Source: Meiothermus sp.
Lineage (GTDB): Bacteria; Deinococcota; Deinococci; Deinococcales; Thermaceae
Length of the DNA stretch: 50,167 nt
NCBI GenBank assembly: GCA_026004095.1
Contig: BPIL01000017.1
Location: 1-50,167, forward strand
Direction: 5' to 3'
The notes under the pieces were generated by a model, which worked only from the letters and a program-made list of their open reading frames with translations, was not told where the DNA came from and made no database searches. How positions within the stretch are numbered: the stretch's first letter is position 1; each line of letters opens with the position of its first letter. The translations under genes were made by a program, and so were the position numbers. Below are positions 42,150-49,552 of the stretch, one piece after another.

Positions 42150-43590
42150 GGTCGAGCAGGTCAGCAAGGCCTTTGGGGGGCTTCTGGCCCTGGCCGGGGT
42201 GAGCCTCGAGGTCACCCCCGGCGAACGGCGGGCGGTTATCGGGCCCAACGGGGCTGGCAAGAGCACCCTGTTCAAGGTGATGGCGGGGGAGCTGCGGCCC
42301 AGCCAGGGGCGGGTTTTTCTGCAGGGGCGGGAGGTGAGCGGGATGCCCCAGGAACGGGTGGCCCGGCTGGGGCTGGGCCGAACCTTCCAGCGCTCCAACG
42401 CCTTCCCCGAGCTTCTGGTCTGGGAGAACGTGGCCCTGGCCCAGAAGGCCGCCCAGGGCCAGGGCGCCACCCTTGGTCAGCGCCTGACGCCGGAGCCGGG
42501 GGTGCAGCGGGTGCTGGAGCAGGTGGGCCTGGCTGAGCGGGCCCATGTGGTGGCCAGCCAGCTTTCGCACGGGGAGAAGCGGCAGCTCGAGATTGCCATG
42601 GCCCTGGTGCAAAACCCTTCGGTGCTGCTGCTGGACGAGCCCCTGGCCGGGCTTTCCGGGGCCGAGCGGGAGCGGATTGGGGAGCTCATTCTGGGACTGG
42701 ATCCCCAGATGACCGTGCTGCTGGTGGAGCACGACCTGGAGTACGCCCTGCGCTTTGCCCAGCGGGTCACGGTTCTGCACTACGGCCAGGTGATTGCCGA
42801 GGGCGAGCCGGAGGCGATCCGGCAGAACCCCCAGGTGCAGGAGATCTATGTGGGGGCGGGCTGGGCCGTTGAAACCGGGGCGGCAACCACCCAAGGCCCG
42901 GAGGTGCTGCGGAGCGAGGGGCTCTGTGCTGGCTACGGGGCCATGCAGGTGCTCTCGGAGGTGCAGCTCGAGGTCGCCCAGGGCGAGGTGGTGGCCCTCC
43001 TGGGGCGCAACGGCATGGGCAAGACCACCCTGCTCTCGGCCCTGATGGGCCTGCTGCCTTTGCAGGAGGGGGAGGTGTTTTTTCTGGGCCAGGGGATCGG
43101 CCGCCTGCCCCCCCACCGCCGGGCCGCGCTAGGCCTGGCCCTGGTGCCCCAGGGCCGGCGGATGTTCGACGGGTTGAACGTGGAGGAAGAGCTGCAGATG
43201 GCGGCCTGGGGTCAGCGGGGTCGCTGGACGCTGGAGCGGGTGCTGGAGGTCTTCCCGAGGCTGGCCGAGCGCCGCCGGAACCCCTCGAAGGCCCTTTCCG
43301 GCGGAGAGCAGCAGATGGTCGCCATTGCCCGTGCTCTGCTGCGCAATCCCCGGCTGGTCTTGATGGACGAGCCCACCGAGGGGCTCTCCCCCCTGATGGT
43401 GCGGCAGGTGGCCGAGATCATTCGAACGCTCAAGGCAGAGGGTGAGACCGTGCTACTGGCCGAGCAGAACGTGCAGATGGCCCTTTCGGTGGCCGACCGG
43501 GTTTACATCCTCGAGCACGGCCAGGTGGTCTGGGAGGGTCGGCCCCAGGAGGCCAGCCAGGCGGTGCTGCACCGCTACCTGGGCGTCTGA
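42142..43590 (+). CDS. Fused LivG-LivF ATPase of the importer
   Basis: This 482-residue protein has two complete ABC ATPase domains in one chain, which in most Liv systems are separate LivG and LivF proteins. Domain 1 (about 1-240) has Walker A GPNGAGKST at 34-42, signature LSHGEKRQLEIAMAL and Walker B VLLLDEPLAGL. Domain 2 (about 258-482) has GRNGMGKTT, LSGGEQQMVAIARAL and LVLMDEPTEGL. The ATG at 42142 lies inside livM. The tandem-duplicated segment begins within codon 276, in the LivF domain, so only this copy is complete. Confidence 0.93.
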   Translation: MLRVEQVSKAFGGLLALAGVSLEVTPGERRAVIGPNGAGKSTLFKVMAGELRPSQGRVFLQGREVSGMPQERVARLGLGRTFQRSNAFPELLVWENVALAQKAAQGQGATLGQRLTPEPGVQRVLEQVGLAERAHVVASQLSHGEKRQLEIAMALVQNPSVLLLDEPLAGLSGAERERIGELILGLDPQMTVLLVEHDLEYALRFAQRVTVLHYGQVIAEGEPEAIRQNPQVQEIYVGAGWAVETGAATTQGPEVLRSEGLCAGYGAMQVLSEVQLEVAQGEVVALLGRNGMGKTTLLSALMGLLPLQEGEVFFLGQGIGRLPPHRRAALGLALVPQGRRMFDGLNVEEELQMAAWGQRGRWTLERVLEVFPRLAERRRNPSKALSGGEQQMVAIARALLRNPRLVLMDEPTEGLSPLMVRQVAEIIRTLKAEGETVLLAEQNVQMALSVADRVYILEHGQVVWEGRPQEASQAVLHRYLGV

Positions 43591-43605
43591 GCGAGGTGAG
43601 TGCGG

Positions 43606-44940
43606 ATGGCAAGAATCAAAACCGGGATCTCCCCCCGGCTCAACCAGATGCTGGAGGAGCTGCTCGAAGGCATCGAAGACGGCCTGGTGCCGGCCTGGAT
43701 CTTCAACGATCCGGAGCTTTTCGAGCTGGAGCAGCAGAAGATTTTCAGCCGCTCCTGGGTCTATATGGCCCATGCGTCGGAGATCCCCCAGGCGGGGGAT
43801 TACGTGCTGCGCTACGTAGCCAACAACCCCTACATCGTGGTGCGGGGGGAGGACGGGGCGGTGCGGGCCCTGCTGGATATGTGCCGCCACCGGGGGATGC
43901 GGGTCTGCCGGGCGGAGCTGGGCAACGCCAGCCACTTCCGCTGTCCCTTCCACGGCTGGACCTACCGCAACGATGGGAGCCTGGTGGGGGTGCCGGCCGA
44001 GCGCGAGGCCTTCGGTCCCGGCTTCAATAAGGCCGAGTGGGGGCTTCGCCCCATCCCCCGCCTCGAGGTCTTCGACGGGATGATCTTCGGTAACCTGGAC
44101 CCCCAGGCCCCCCCGCTGGAGGAGTGGCTGGGCGAGATTCGCTGGTACCTCGAGCTCGTCACCAAGCGCAGCCCCGCGGGCCTGGAGGTGCTGGGGCCGC
44201 CCCAGCGCTGGGTGGTGAACACTGACTGGAAGCTGGCCCTGGAGACCTTCCTCAGCGACAGCTACCACACCCTCATGACCCACCGCTCGCTGATCGAGCT
44301 GGGCATCGCCCCCAAGGATGCCAAGTACGCCATGTACGGCGAGCAGATTCACATTCCCGGCAAGGGGCACGGCAGCATGGTGGTGGGTGCCCCGCCGGGG
44401 GCCAAGCTGCCGCCCTTCTGGGGCTACCCCGAGGAGATGATGGAGCGCTCCAAAGCCTCCTACCCCAGCCGCGAGCAGTTCGAGACCGCCAAGGAGACCC
44501 GCATCCTGCTGGTCACCCTTTTCCCCAACTTCTCCTTCCACAACCCCATCCGCAAGCCCGATCACAAGTACCAGGGCACCGTGCCCATGCTGACCTTCCG
44601 GGTCTGGCATCCGCTGGGCCCTGGCCGCATCGAGATCTTCTCCTGGGCCCTGGTGGAAAAGGACGCGCCGGAGTGGTTCAAGGAGAAAACCCGCCACTCC
44701 TACCTGCGCTTTTTCGGTTCCTCGGGCACCTTCGAGCAGGACGACACCGAGATCTGGAGCCACGTGGCCCACAACGCCAGCAGCAGCCAGGGCCGGACGC
44801 TGCGCCTCAACTACCGCATGGGCCTCTCCCTCGAGCCCGACCCCAACTGGCCGGGGCCGGGGGTGGCCTACGGCCTCAACTTCACCGACGCCAACATGCG
44901 CAACTTCCACCGCCGCTACGTGGAGATGCTGCTTTCCTAG
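43606..44940 (+). CDS. Rieske ring-hydroxylating dioxygenase alpha subunit, copy 1
   Basis: This catalytic large subunit adds O2 across an aromatic ring to form a cis-diol. The Rieske [2Fe-2S] ligands are Cys93-x-His95 and Cys113-x-x-His116 in CRHRG and CPFHGW. The mononuclear iron site is SDSYHTLMTH (His221 and His226), with Asp218 as the likely bridge between subunits. At 444 residues it fits the naphthalene/benzoate/phthalate dioxygenase superfamily. The ATG at 43606 follows GAGGTGAG and lies 15 nt after livGF. No ferredoxin or reductase gene is visible. Substrate is unknown; an aromatic acid is likely from context. The protein made by copy 2 appears identical. Confidence 0.92.
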   Translation: MARIKTGISPRLNQMLEELLEGIEDGLVPAWIFNDPELFELEQQKIFSRSWVYMAHASEIPQAGDYVLRYVANNPYIVVRGEDGAVRALLDMCRHRGMRVCRAELGNASHFRCPFHGWTYRNDGSLVGVPAEREAFGPGFNKAEWGLRPIPRLEVFDGMIFGNLDPQAPPLEEWLGEIRWYLELVTKRSPAGLEVLGPPQRWVVNTDWKLALETFLSDSYHTLMTHRSLIELGIAPKDAKYAMYGEQIHIPGKGHGSMVVGAPPGAKLPPFWGYPEEMMERSKASYPSREQFETAKETRILLVTLFPNFSFHNPIRKPDHKYQGTVPMLTFRVWHPLGPGRIEIFSWALVEKDAPEWFKEKTRHSYLRFFGSSGTFEQDDTEIWSHVAHNASSSQGRTLRLNYRMGLSLEPDPNWPGPGVAYGLNFTDANMRNFHRRYVEMLLS

Positions 44941-44949
44941 AGGTAGCCC

Positions 44950-45462
44950 ATGGATCGCACCCAAGCCTTGCTCAACACGCTGTACCAGGAGGCCGAGCTG
45001 CTGGACGAGGGGCAGTACCGCCAGTGGCTGGGCCTGCTGGCCGAGGACATCTGCTACCGCGTGCCGGTGCGGGTCACCAAGGAGCGCGGCCCGGAGGGCG
45101 GGGTGAGCGGGGTGATGGAGGGGATGTACCACCTCGACGAGGACTACACCTCGCTGGAGATGCGGGTGGCCCGCCTCGAGACCGGCTTCGCCTGGGCCGA
45201 AGACCCCCCCTCCCGCCTGCGCCACTTCGTCACCAACGTGCGCATCGGCGACCCCCAGCCCACCCCGCAGGGCGAGGAAAGCGCGGTGCGCTCCAACCTG
45301 CTGGTCTTCCGCAGCCGCTGGGATCGCCCCGACTACACCCTCCTGGCCGCCGAGCGGCGCGATGTGTGGCGGTACAGCCCGGCAGGCTGGCGGCTGGCCC
45401 GCCGCACGGTGATCCTGGACAGCGCCACCCTGCCCACCCACAACCTGGCCTTTTTCTTCTAG
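44950..45462 (+). CDS. Ring-hydroxylating dioxygenase beta subunit, copy 1
   Basis: This structural small subunit of the dioxygenase has 170 residues with an NTF2/SnoaL-like fold. It starts with a helix (ALLNTLYQEAELLDEGQYRQWLGLL) followed by EDICYRVPVRV, and ends with WRLARRTVILDSATLPTHNLAFFF, the conserved C-terminal strand of the family. It lies 9 nt after the alpha gene. It forms an alpha3beta3 hexamer in known relatives. Confidence 0.92.
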   Translation: MDRTQALLNTLYQEAELLDEGQYRQWLGLLAEDICYRVPVRVTKERGPEGGVSGVMEGMYHLDEDYTSLEMRVARLETGFAWAEDPPSRLRHFVTNVRIGDPQPTPQGEESAVRSNLLVFRSRWDRPDYTLLAAERRDVWRYSPAGWRLARRTVILDSATLPTHNLAFFF

Positions 45463-45472
45463 GGAGGTGTCC

Positions 45473-45727
45473 GTGCTCACCCTGACCAACGAGTTCACCA
45501 CCGTGACGGTGGAGAAAATTGCCACCCGCAACGGCGAACGCCTGCGCATCACCTCTCCACGCCTGGGCTACAGCATCGAGCTCGACCCGCTGGAGCTGGA
45601 GTCCCTCACCTGGCAGCCGGTGGAGACCTTCTCCAAACTCCTATCCACGCCCTACGGCCCGGATGAGGACGGGGTGGAGGCCCGGCCCCTCTCTGACCTG
45701 ATTCTTTTTGGGGGTGAGCATGCCTAG
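45473..45727 (+). CDS. Small conserved-looking protein between dioxygenase and pobA, copy 1
   Basis: This protein of 84 residues starts at GTG 45473, placed by the strong AGGGAGGT at 45461-45468. It has no signal peptide, membrane segment or cysteine. The text IATRNGERLRITSPRLGYSIELDPLELESLTW looks like a small beta-strand domain. Its position directly after the beta subunit, and its exact preservation in the second copy, suggest a role linked to the dioxygenase. I do not recognise the family with confidence. Confidence 0.75.
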   Translation: MLTLTNEFTTVTVEKIATRNGERLRITSPRLGYSIELDPLELESLTWQPVETFSKLLSTPYGPDEDGVEARPLSDLILFGGEHA

Positions 45728-47093
45728 GGTGCAGGTGGGCATCGTGGGGGCGGGGCCGGCGGGGCTTCTGCTGGCCCACCTGCTGGCTGGGGAGGGCCTC
45801 GAGGTGGCCGTGCTCGAGGCCCGCAGCCGCGAGTACCTGGAGCAAAGCCCCCACCGCATCCGGGCCGGGGTGCTGGAGTGGGGCAGCAAGGAGATCCTGG
45901 CGCAGGCCGGCCTGGGCGATCGCATGCTGGTGCAGGGCCTCGAGCACCGGGGGGTCTACCTGGCCTTCGACGGGGCCCTCCACCGCCTCGACTTCCCCGC
46001 GCTCACCGAGGGCCGGAGCATCTGGGTCTACGGCCAGCAGTACCTGGTGCAGGACTTAATCCGGCTGTACCTGGAAAAGGGCCATGCCATCCACTTCGAG
46101 CACGAGGTGGTGGGGCTGGAGGCGCTCGAGGCAGAGCCCACCCTGGTCTACCGCACCCCCCAGGGCCAAACCGAGCGGCTGGTCTGCGAGTTTGTGGTGG
46201 GGGCGGACGGTTCGCACAGCCTCCTGCGCAGCCAGATTCCGGGGGCCCAGGTGCATCAGAAAACCTACCCCTTCGCCTGGCTGGGCATCCTGGCCCAGGC
46301 CCGGCCGGCCGCCGAGGAGCTGATCTACGCCAGCCACCCCCGGGGTTTTGCCCTTTTCAGCATGCGCTCGCCCAGCATCGCCCGCAACTACCTGCAGGTG
46401 CCGGTGGAGGAGCGGCTGGAGGACTGGCCCGACGCGCGCATCTGGGAGGAGCTCAACCGGCGGCTGGAGGGGGTGGCCCAGGTGGAGCCCGGCCCCCTGC
46501 TGGAAAAGAGCCTGACCCCCCTGCGCTCCATGGTGGTCACCCCCATGCAGCACGGGAGGTTTTTCCTGATGGGCGACGCCGCCCACATCGTCCCGCCCAC
46601 CGGGGCCAAGGGGATGAACCTGGCGCTGTGCGACGCGGTGTTGCTGTACCGGGCCTTCAAGGCTTATTACCAGCAGAAAGACCCAGGCCCGCTCGAGGCC
46701 TACACCCCGGAGGCCCTGCGCCACGTCTGGCAGGCGGAACTCTTCTCCTACTTCATGACCACCCTGCTGCACACCCCCGCCGACCCCTTCGATCGAGGTC
46801 GCCCAGGGCGAGGTGGTGGCCCTCCTGGGGCGCAACGGCATGGGCAAGACCACCCTGCTCTCGGCCCTGATGGGCCTGCTGCCCTTGCAGGAGGGGGAGG
46901 TGTTTTTCCTGGGCCAGGGGATCGGCCGCCTGCCCCCCCACCGCCGGGCCGCGCTGGGCCTGGCCCTGGTGCCCCAGGGCCGGCGGATGTTCGACGGGTT
47001 GAACGTGGAGGAAGAGCTGCAGATGGCGGCCTGGGGTCAGCGGGGTCGCTGGACGCTGGAGCGGGTGCTGGAGGTCTTCCCGAGGCTGGCTGA
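45720..47093 (+). pseudogene. pobA: 4-hydroxybenzoate 3-monooxygenase, copy 1, truncated with a foreign tail
   Basis: PobA hydroxylates 4-hydroxybenzoate to protocatechuate with FAD and NADPH, feeding PcaHG. This copy has the FAD-binding GIVGAGPAGLLLAHLLAGEG, the GADGSHS loop and GDAAHIVPPTGAKGMNLAL. After residue 358 (ADPFD) it runs into the second copy of livF out of frame and reads 99 unrelated residues before stopping at 47093. About 35 native C-terminal residues are lost compared with characterised PobA (394 in Pseudomonas). It may be unstable or inactive. The start overlaps the stop of the small gene. Confidence 0.9.
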
Positions 47094-47415
47094 GCGCCGC
47101 CGGAACCCCTCGAGGGCCCTTTCCGGCGGAGAGCAGCAGATGGTCGCCATTGCCCGCGCCCTGCTGCGCAACCCCCGGCTGGTTTTGATGGACGAGCCCA
47201 CCGAGGGGCTCTCCCCCCTGATGGTGCGGCAGGTGGCCGAGATCATTCGAACGCTCAAGGCAGAGGGTGAGACCGTGCTACTGGCCGAGCAGAACGTGCA
47301 GATGGCCCTTTCGGTGGCCGACCGGGTTTACATCCTCGAGCACGGCCAGGTGGTCTGGGAGGGTCGGCCCCAGGAGGCCAGCCAGGCGGTGCTGCACCGC
47401 TACCTGGGCGTCTGA
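46813..47415 (+). pseudogene. N-terminally truncated LivF ATPase fragment
   Basis: This is the end of the LivF domain brought in by the duplication. It keeps GRNGMGKTT, LSGGEQQMVAIARAL and LVLMDEPTEGL but has lost the LivG domain and about the first 20 residues of the LivF domain. A GTG at 46813 would give a 200-residue product, with no obvious ribosome-binding site. Differences from copy 1 are nearly all synonymous, so it has not yet decayed. Confidence 0.85.
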
Positions 47416-47430
47416 GCGAGGTGAGTGCGG

Positions 47431-48765
47431 ATGGCAAGAATCAAAACCGGGATCTCCCCCCGGCTCAACCAGATGCTGGAGGAGCTGCTCGAGGGCATCG
47501 AAGACGGCCTGGTGCCGGCCTGGATCTTCAACGATCCGGAGCTTTTCGAGCTGGAGCAGCAGAAGATTTTCAGCCGCTCCTGGGTCTATATGGCCCATGC
47601 GTCGGAGATCCCCCAGGCGGGGGATTACGTGCTGCGCTACGTAGCCAACAACCCCTACATCGTGGTGCGGGGGGAGGACGGGGCGGTGCGGGCCCTGCTG
47701 GATATGTGCCGCCACCGGGGGATGCGGGTCTGCCGGGCGGAGCTGGGCAACGCCAGCCACTTCCGCTGTCCCTTCCACGGCTGGACCTACCGCAACGATG
47801 GGAGCCTGGTGGGGGTGCCGGCCGAGCGCGAGGCCTTCGGTCCCGGCTTCAATAAGGCCGAGTGGGGGCTTCGCCCCATCCCCCGCCTCGAGGTCTTCGA
47901 CGGGATGATCTTCGGTAACCTGGACCCCCAGGCCCCCCCGCTGGAGGAGTGGCTGGGCGAGATTCGCTGGTACCTCGAGCTCGTCACCAAGCGCAGCCCC
48001 GCGGGCCTGGAGGTGCTGGGGCCGCCCCAGCGCTGGGTGGTGAACACTGACTGGAAGCTGGCCCTGGAGACCTTCCTCAGCGACAGCTACCACACCCTCA
48101 TGACCCACCGCTCGCTGATCGAGCTGGGCATCGCCCCCAAGGATGCCAAGTACGCCATGTACGGCGAGCAGATTCACATTCCCGGCAAGGGGCACGGCAG
48201 CATGGTGGTGGGTGCCCCGCCGGGGGCCAAGCTGCCGCCCTTCTGGGGCTACCCCGAGGAGATGATGGAGCGCTCCAAAGCCTCCTACCCCAGCCGCGAG
48301 CAGTTCGAGACCGCCAAGGAGACCCGCATCCTGCTGGTCACCCTTTTCCCCAACTTCTCCTTCCACAACCCCATCCGCAAGCCCGATCACAAGTACCAGG
48401 GCACCGTGCCCATGCTGACCTTCCGGGTCTGGCATCCGCTGGGCCCTGGCCGCATCGAGATCTTCTCCTGGGCCCTGGTGGAAAAGGACGCGCCGGAGTG
48501 GTTCAAGGAGAAAACCCGCCACTCCTACCTGCGCTTTTTCGGTTCCTCGGGCACCTTCGAGCAGGACGACACCGAGATCTGGAGCCACGTGGCCCACAAC
48601 GCCAGCAGCAGCCAGGGCCGGACGCTGCGCCTCAACTACCGCATGGGCCTCTCCCTCGAGCCCGACCCCAACTGGCCGGGGCCGGGGGTGGCCTACGGCC
48701 TCAACTTCACCGACGCCAACATGCGCAACTTCCACCGCCGCTACGTGGAGATGCTGCTTTCCTAG
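47431..48765 (+). CDS. Rieske ring-hydroxylating dioxygenase alpha subunit, copy 2
   Basis: This second copy is 3,825 bp downstream of the first, with the same 444-residue product including the CxH...CxxH Rieske site and the HxxxxH iron site. One synonymous base change is seen near the start (GAA to GAG in the LLEGIEDG region). It keeps the same upstream GAGGTGAG, so it should be translated. It would be transcribed by read-through from the importer operon, as no promoter is evident at the junction. Confidence 0.92.
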   Translation: MARIKTGISPRLNQMLEELLEGIEDGLVPAWIFNDPELFELEQQKIFSRSWVYMAHASEIPQAGDYVLRYVANNPYIVVRGEDGAVRALLDMCRHRGMRVCRAELGNASHFRCPFHGWTYRNDGSLVGVPAEREAFGPGFNKAEWGLRPIPRLEVFDGMIFGNLDPQAPPLEEWLGEIRWYLELVTKRSPAGLEVLGPPQRWVVNTDWKLALETFLSDSYHTLMTHRSLIELGIAPKDAKYAMYGEQIHIPGKGHGSMVVGAPPGAKLPPFWGYPEEMMERSKASYPSREQFETAKETRILLVTLFPNFSFHNPIRKPDHKYQGTVPMLTFRVWHPLGPGRIEIFSWALVEKDAPEWFKEKTRHSYLRFFGSSGTFEQDDTEIWSHVAHNASSSQGRTLRLNYRMGLSLEPDPNWPGPGVAYGLNFTDANMRNFHRRYVEMLLS

Positions 48766-48774
48766 AGGTAGCCC

Positions 48775-49287
48775 ATGGATCGCACCCAAGCCTTGCTCAA
48801 CACGCTGTACCAGGAGGCCGAGCTGCTGGACGAGGGGCAGTACCGCCAGTGGCTGGGCCTGCTGGCCGAGGACATCTGCTACCGCGTGCCGGTGCGGGTC
48901 ACCAAGGAGCGCGGCCCGGAGGGCGGGGTGAGCGGGGTGATGGAGGGGATGTACCACCTCGACGAGGACTACACCTCGCTGGAGATGCGGGTGGCCCGCC
49001 TCGAGACCGGCTTCGCCTGGGCCGAAGACCCCCCCTCCCGCCTGCGCCACTTCGTCACCAACGTGCGCATCGGCGACCCCCAGCCCACCCCGCAGGGCGA
49101 GGAAAGCGCGGTGCGCTCCAACCTGCTGGTCTTCCGCAGCCGCTGGGATCGCCCCGACTACACCCTCCTGGCCGCCGAGCGGCGCGATGTGTGGCGGTAC
49201 AGCCCGGCAGGCTGGCGGCTGGCCCGCCGCACGGTGATCCTGGACAGCGCCACCCTGCCCACCCACAACCTGGCCTTTTTCTTCTAG
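48775..49287 (+). CDS. Ring-hydroxylating dioxygenase beta subunit, copy 2
   Basis: This is identical in protein sequence to the copy at 44950-45462, as far as can be read. It keeps the same 9-nt gap to the alpha gene. Copy 2 thus retains a complete alpha-beta pair and doubles the gene dosage. Confidence 0.92.
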   Translation: MDRTQALLNTLYQEAELLDEGQYRQWLGLLAEDICYRVPVRVTKERGPEGGVSGVMEGMYHLDEDYTSLEMRVARLETGFAWAEDPPSRLRHFVTNVRIGDPQPTPQGEESAVRSNLLVFRSRWDRPDYTLLAAERRDVWRYSPAGWRLARRTVILDSATLPTHNLAFFF

Positions 49288-49297
49288 GGAGGTGTCC

Positions 49298-49552
49298 GTG
49301 CTCACCCTGACCAACGAGTTCACCACCGTGACGGTGGAGAAAATTGCCACCCGCAACGGCGAACGCCTGCGCATCACCTCTCCACGCCTGGGCTACAGCA
49401 TCGAGCTCGACCCGCTGGAGCTGGAGTCCCTCACCTGGCAGCCGGTGGAGACCTTCTCCAAACTCCTATCCACGCCCTACGGCCCGGATGAGGACGGGGT
49501 GGAGGCCCGGCCCCTCTCTGACCTGATTCTTTTTGGGGGTGAGCATGCCTAG
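49298..49552 (+). CDS. Small protein between dioxygenase and pobA, copy 2
   Basis: This is an identical copy of the 84-residue protein at 45473-45727, with the same AGGGAGGT before its GTG start. It has no recognised function; being carried whole in the duplicated unit, it is amplified along with the dioxygenase subunits. Confidence 0.75.
   Translation: MLTLTNEFTTVTVEKIATRNGERLRITSPRLGYSIELDPLELESLTWQPVETFSKLLSTPYGPDEDGVEARPLSDLILFGGEHA

Larger units (their letters stand above)
42968..46792 (+). repeat. Tandem direct duplication, copy 1 (3,825 bp)
   Basis: The segment starting TCGAGGTCGCC inside livF and ending within pobA is repeated head-to-tail starting at 46793, with a constant offset of 3,825 bp. 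It holds the end of livF, the dioxygenase alpha and beta genes, the small unknown gene and the first 358 codons of pobA. The join at 46793 has only short homology (TCGA). No insertion sequence flanks it. Confidence 0.97.

Noticed and set aside
43453..45552. Very long open frame (699 codons) on the minus strand, repeated at 47278-49377
   Set aside because: It is antisense to the dioxygenase genes, His/Gly/Val-rich and without recognisable motifs: a by-product of high GC third positions.
46780..47093. A designed PobA-ATPase fusion protein
   Set aside because: livF is in a different frame from pobA after the join, so no functional fusion can be made.
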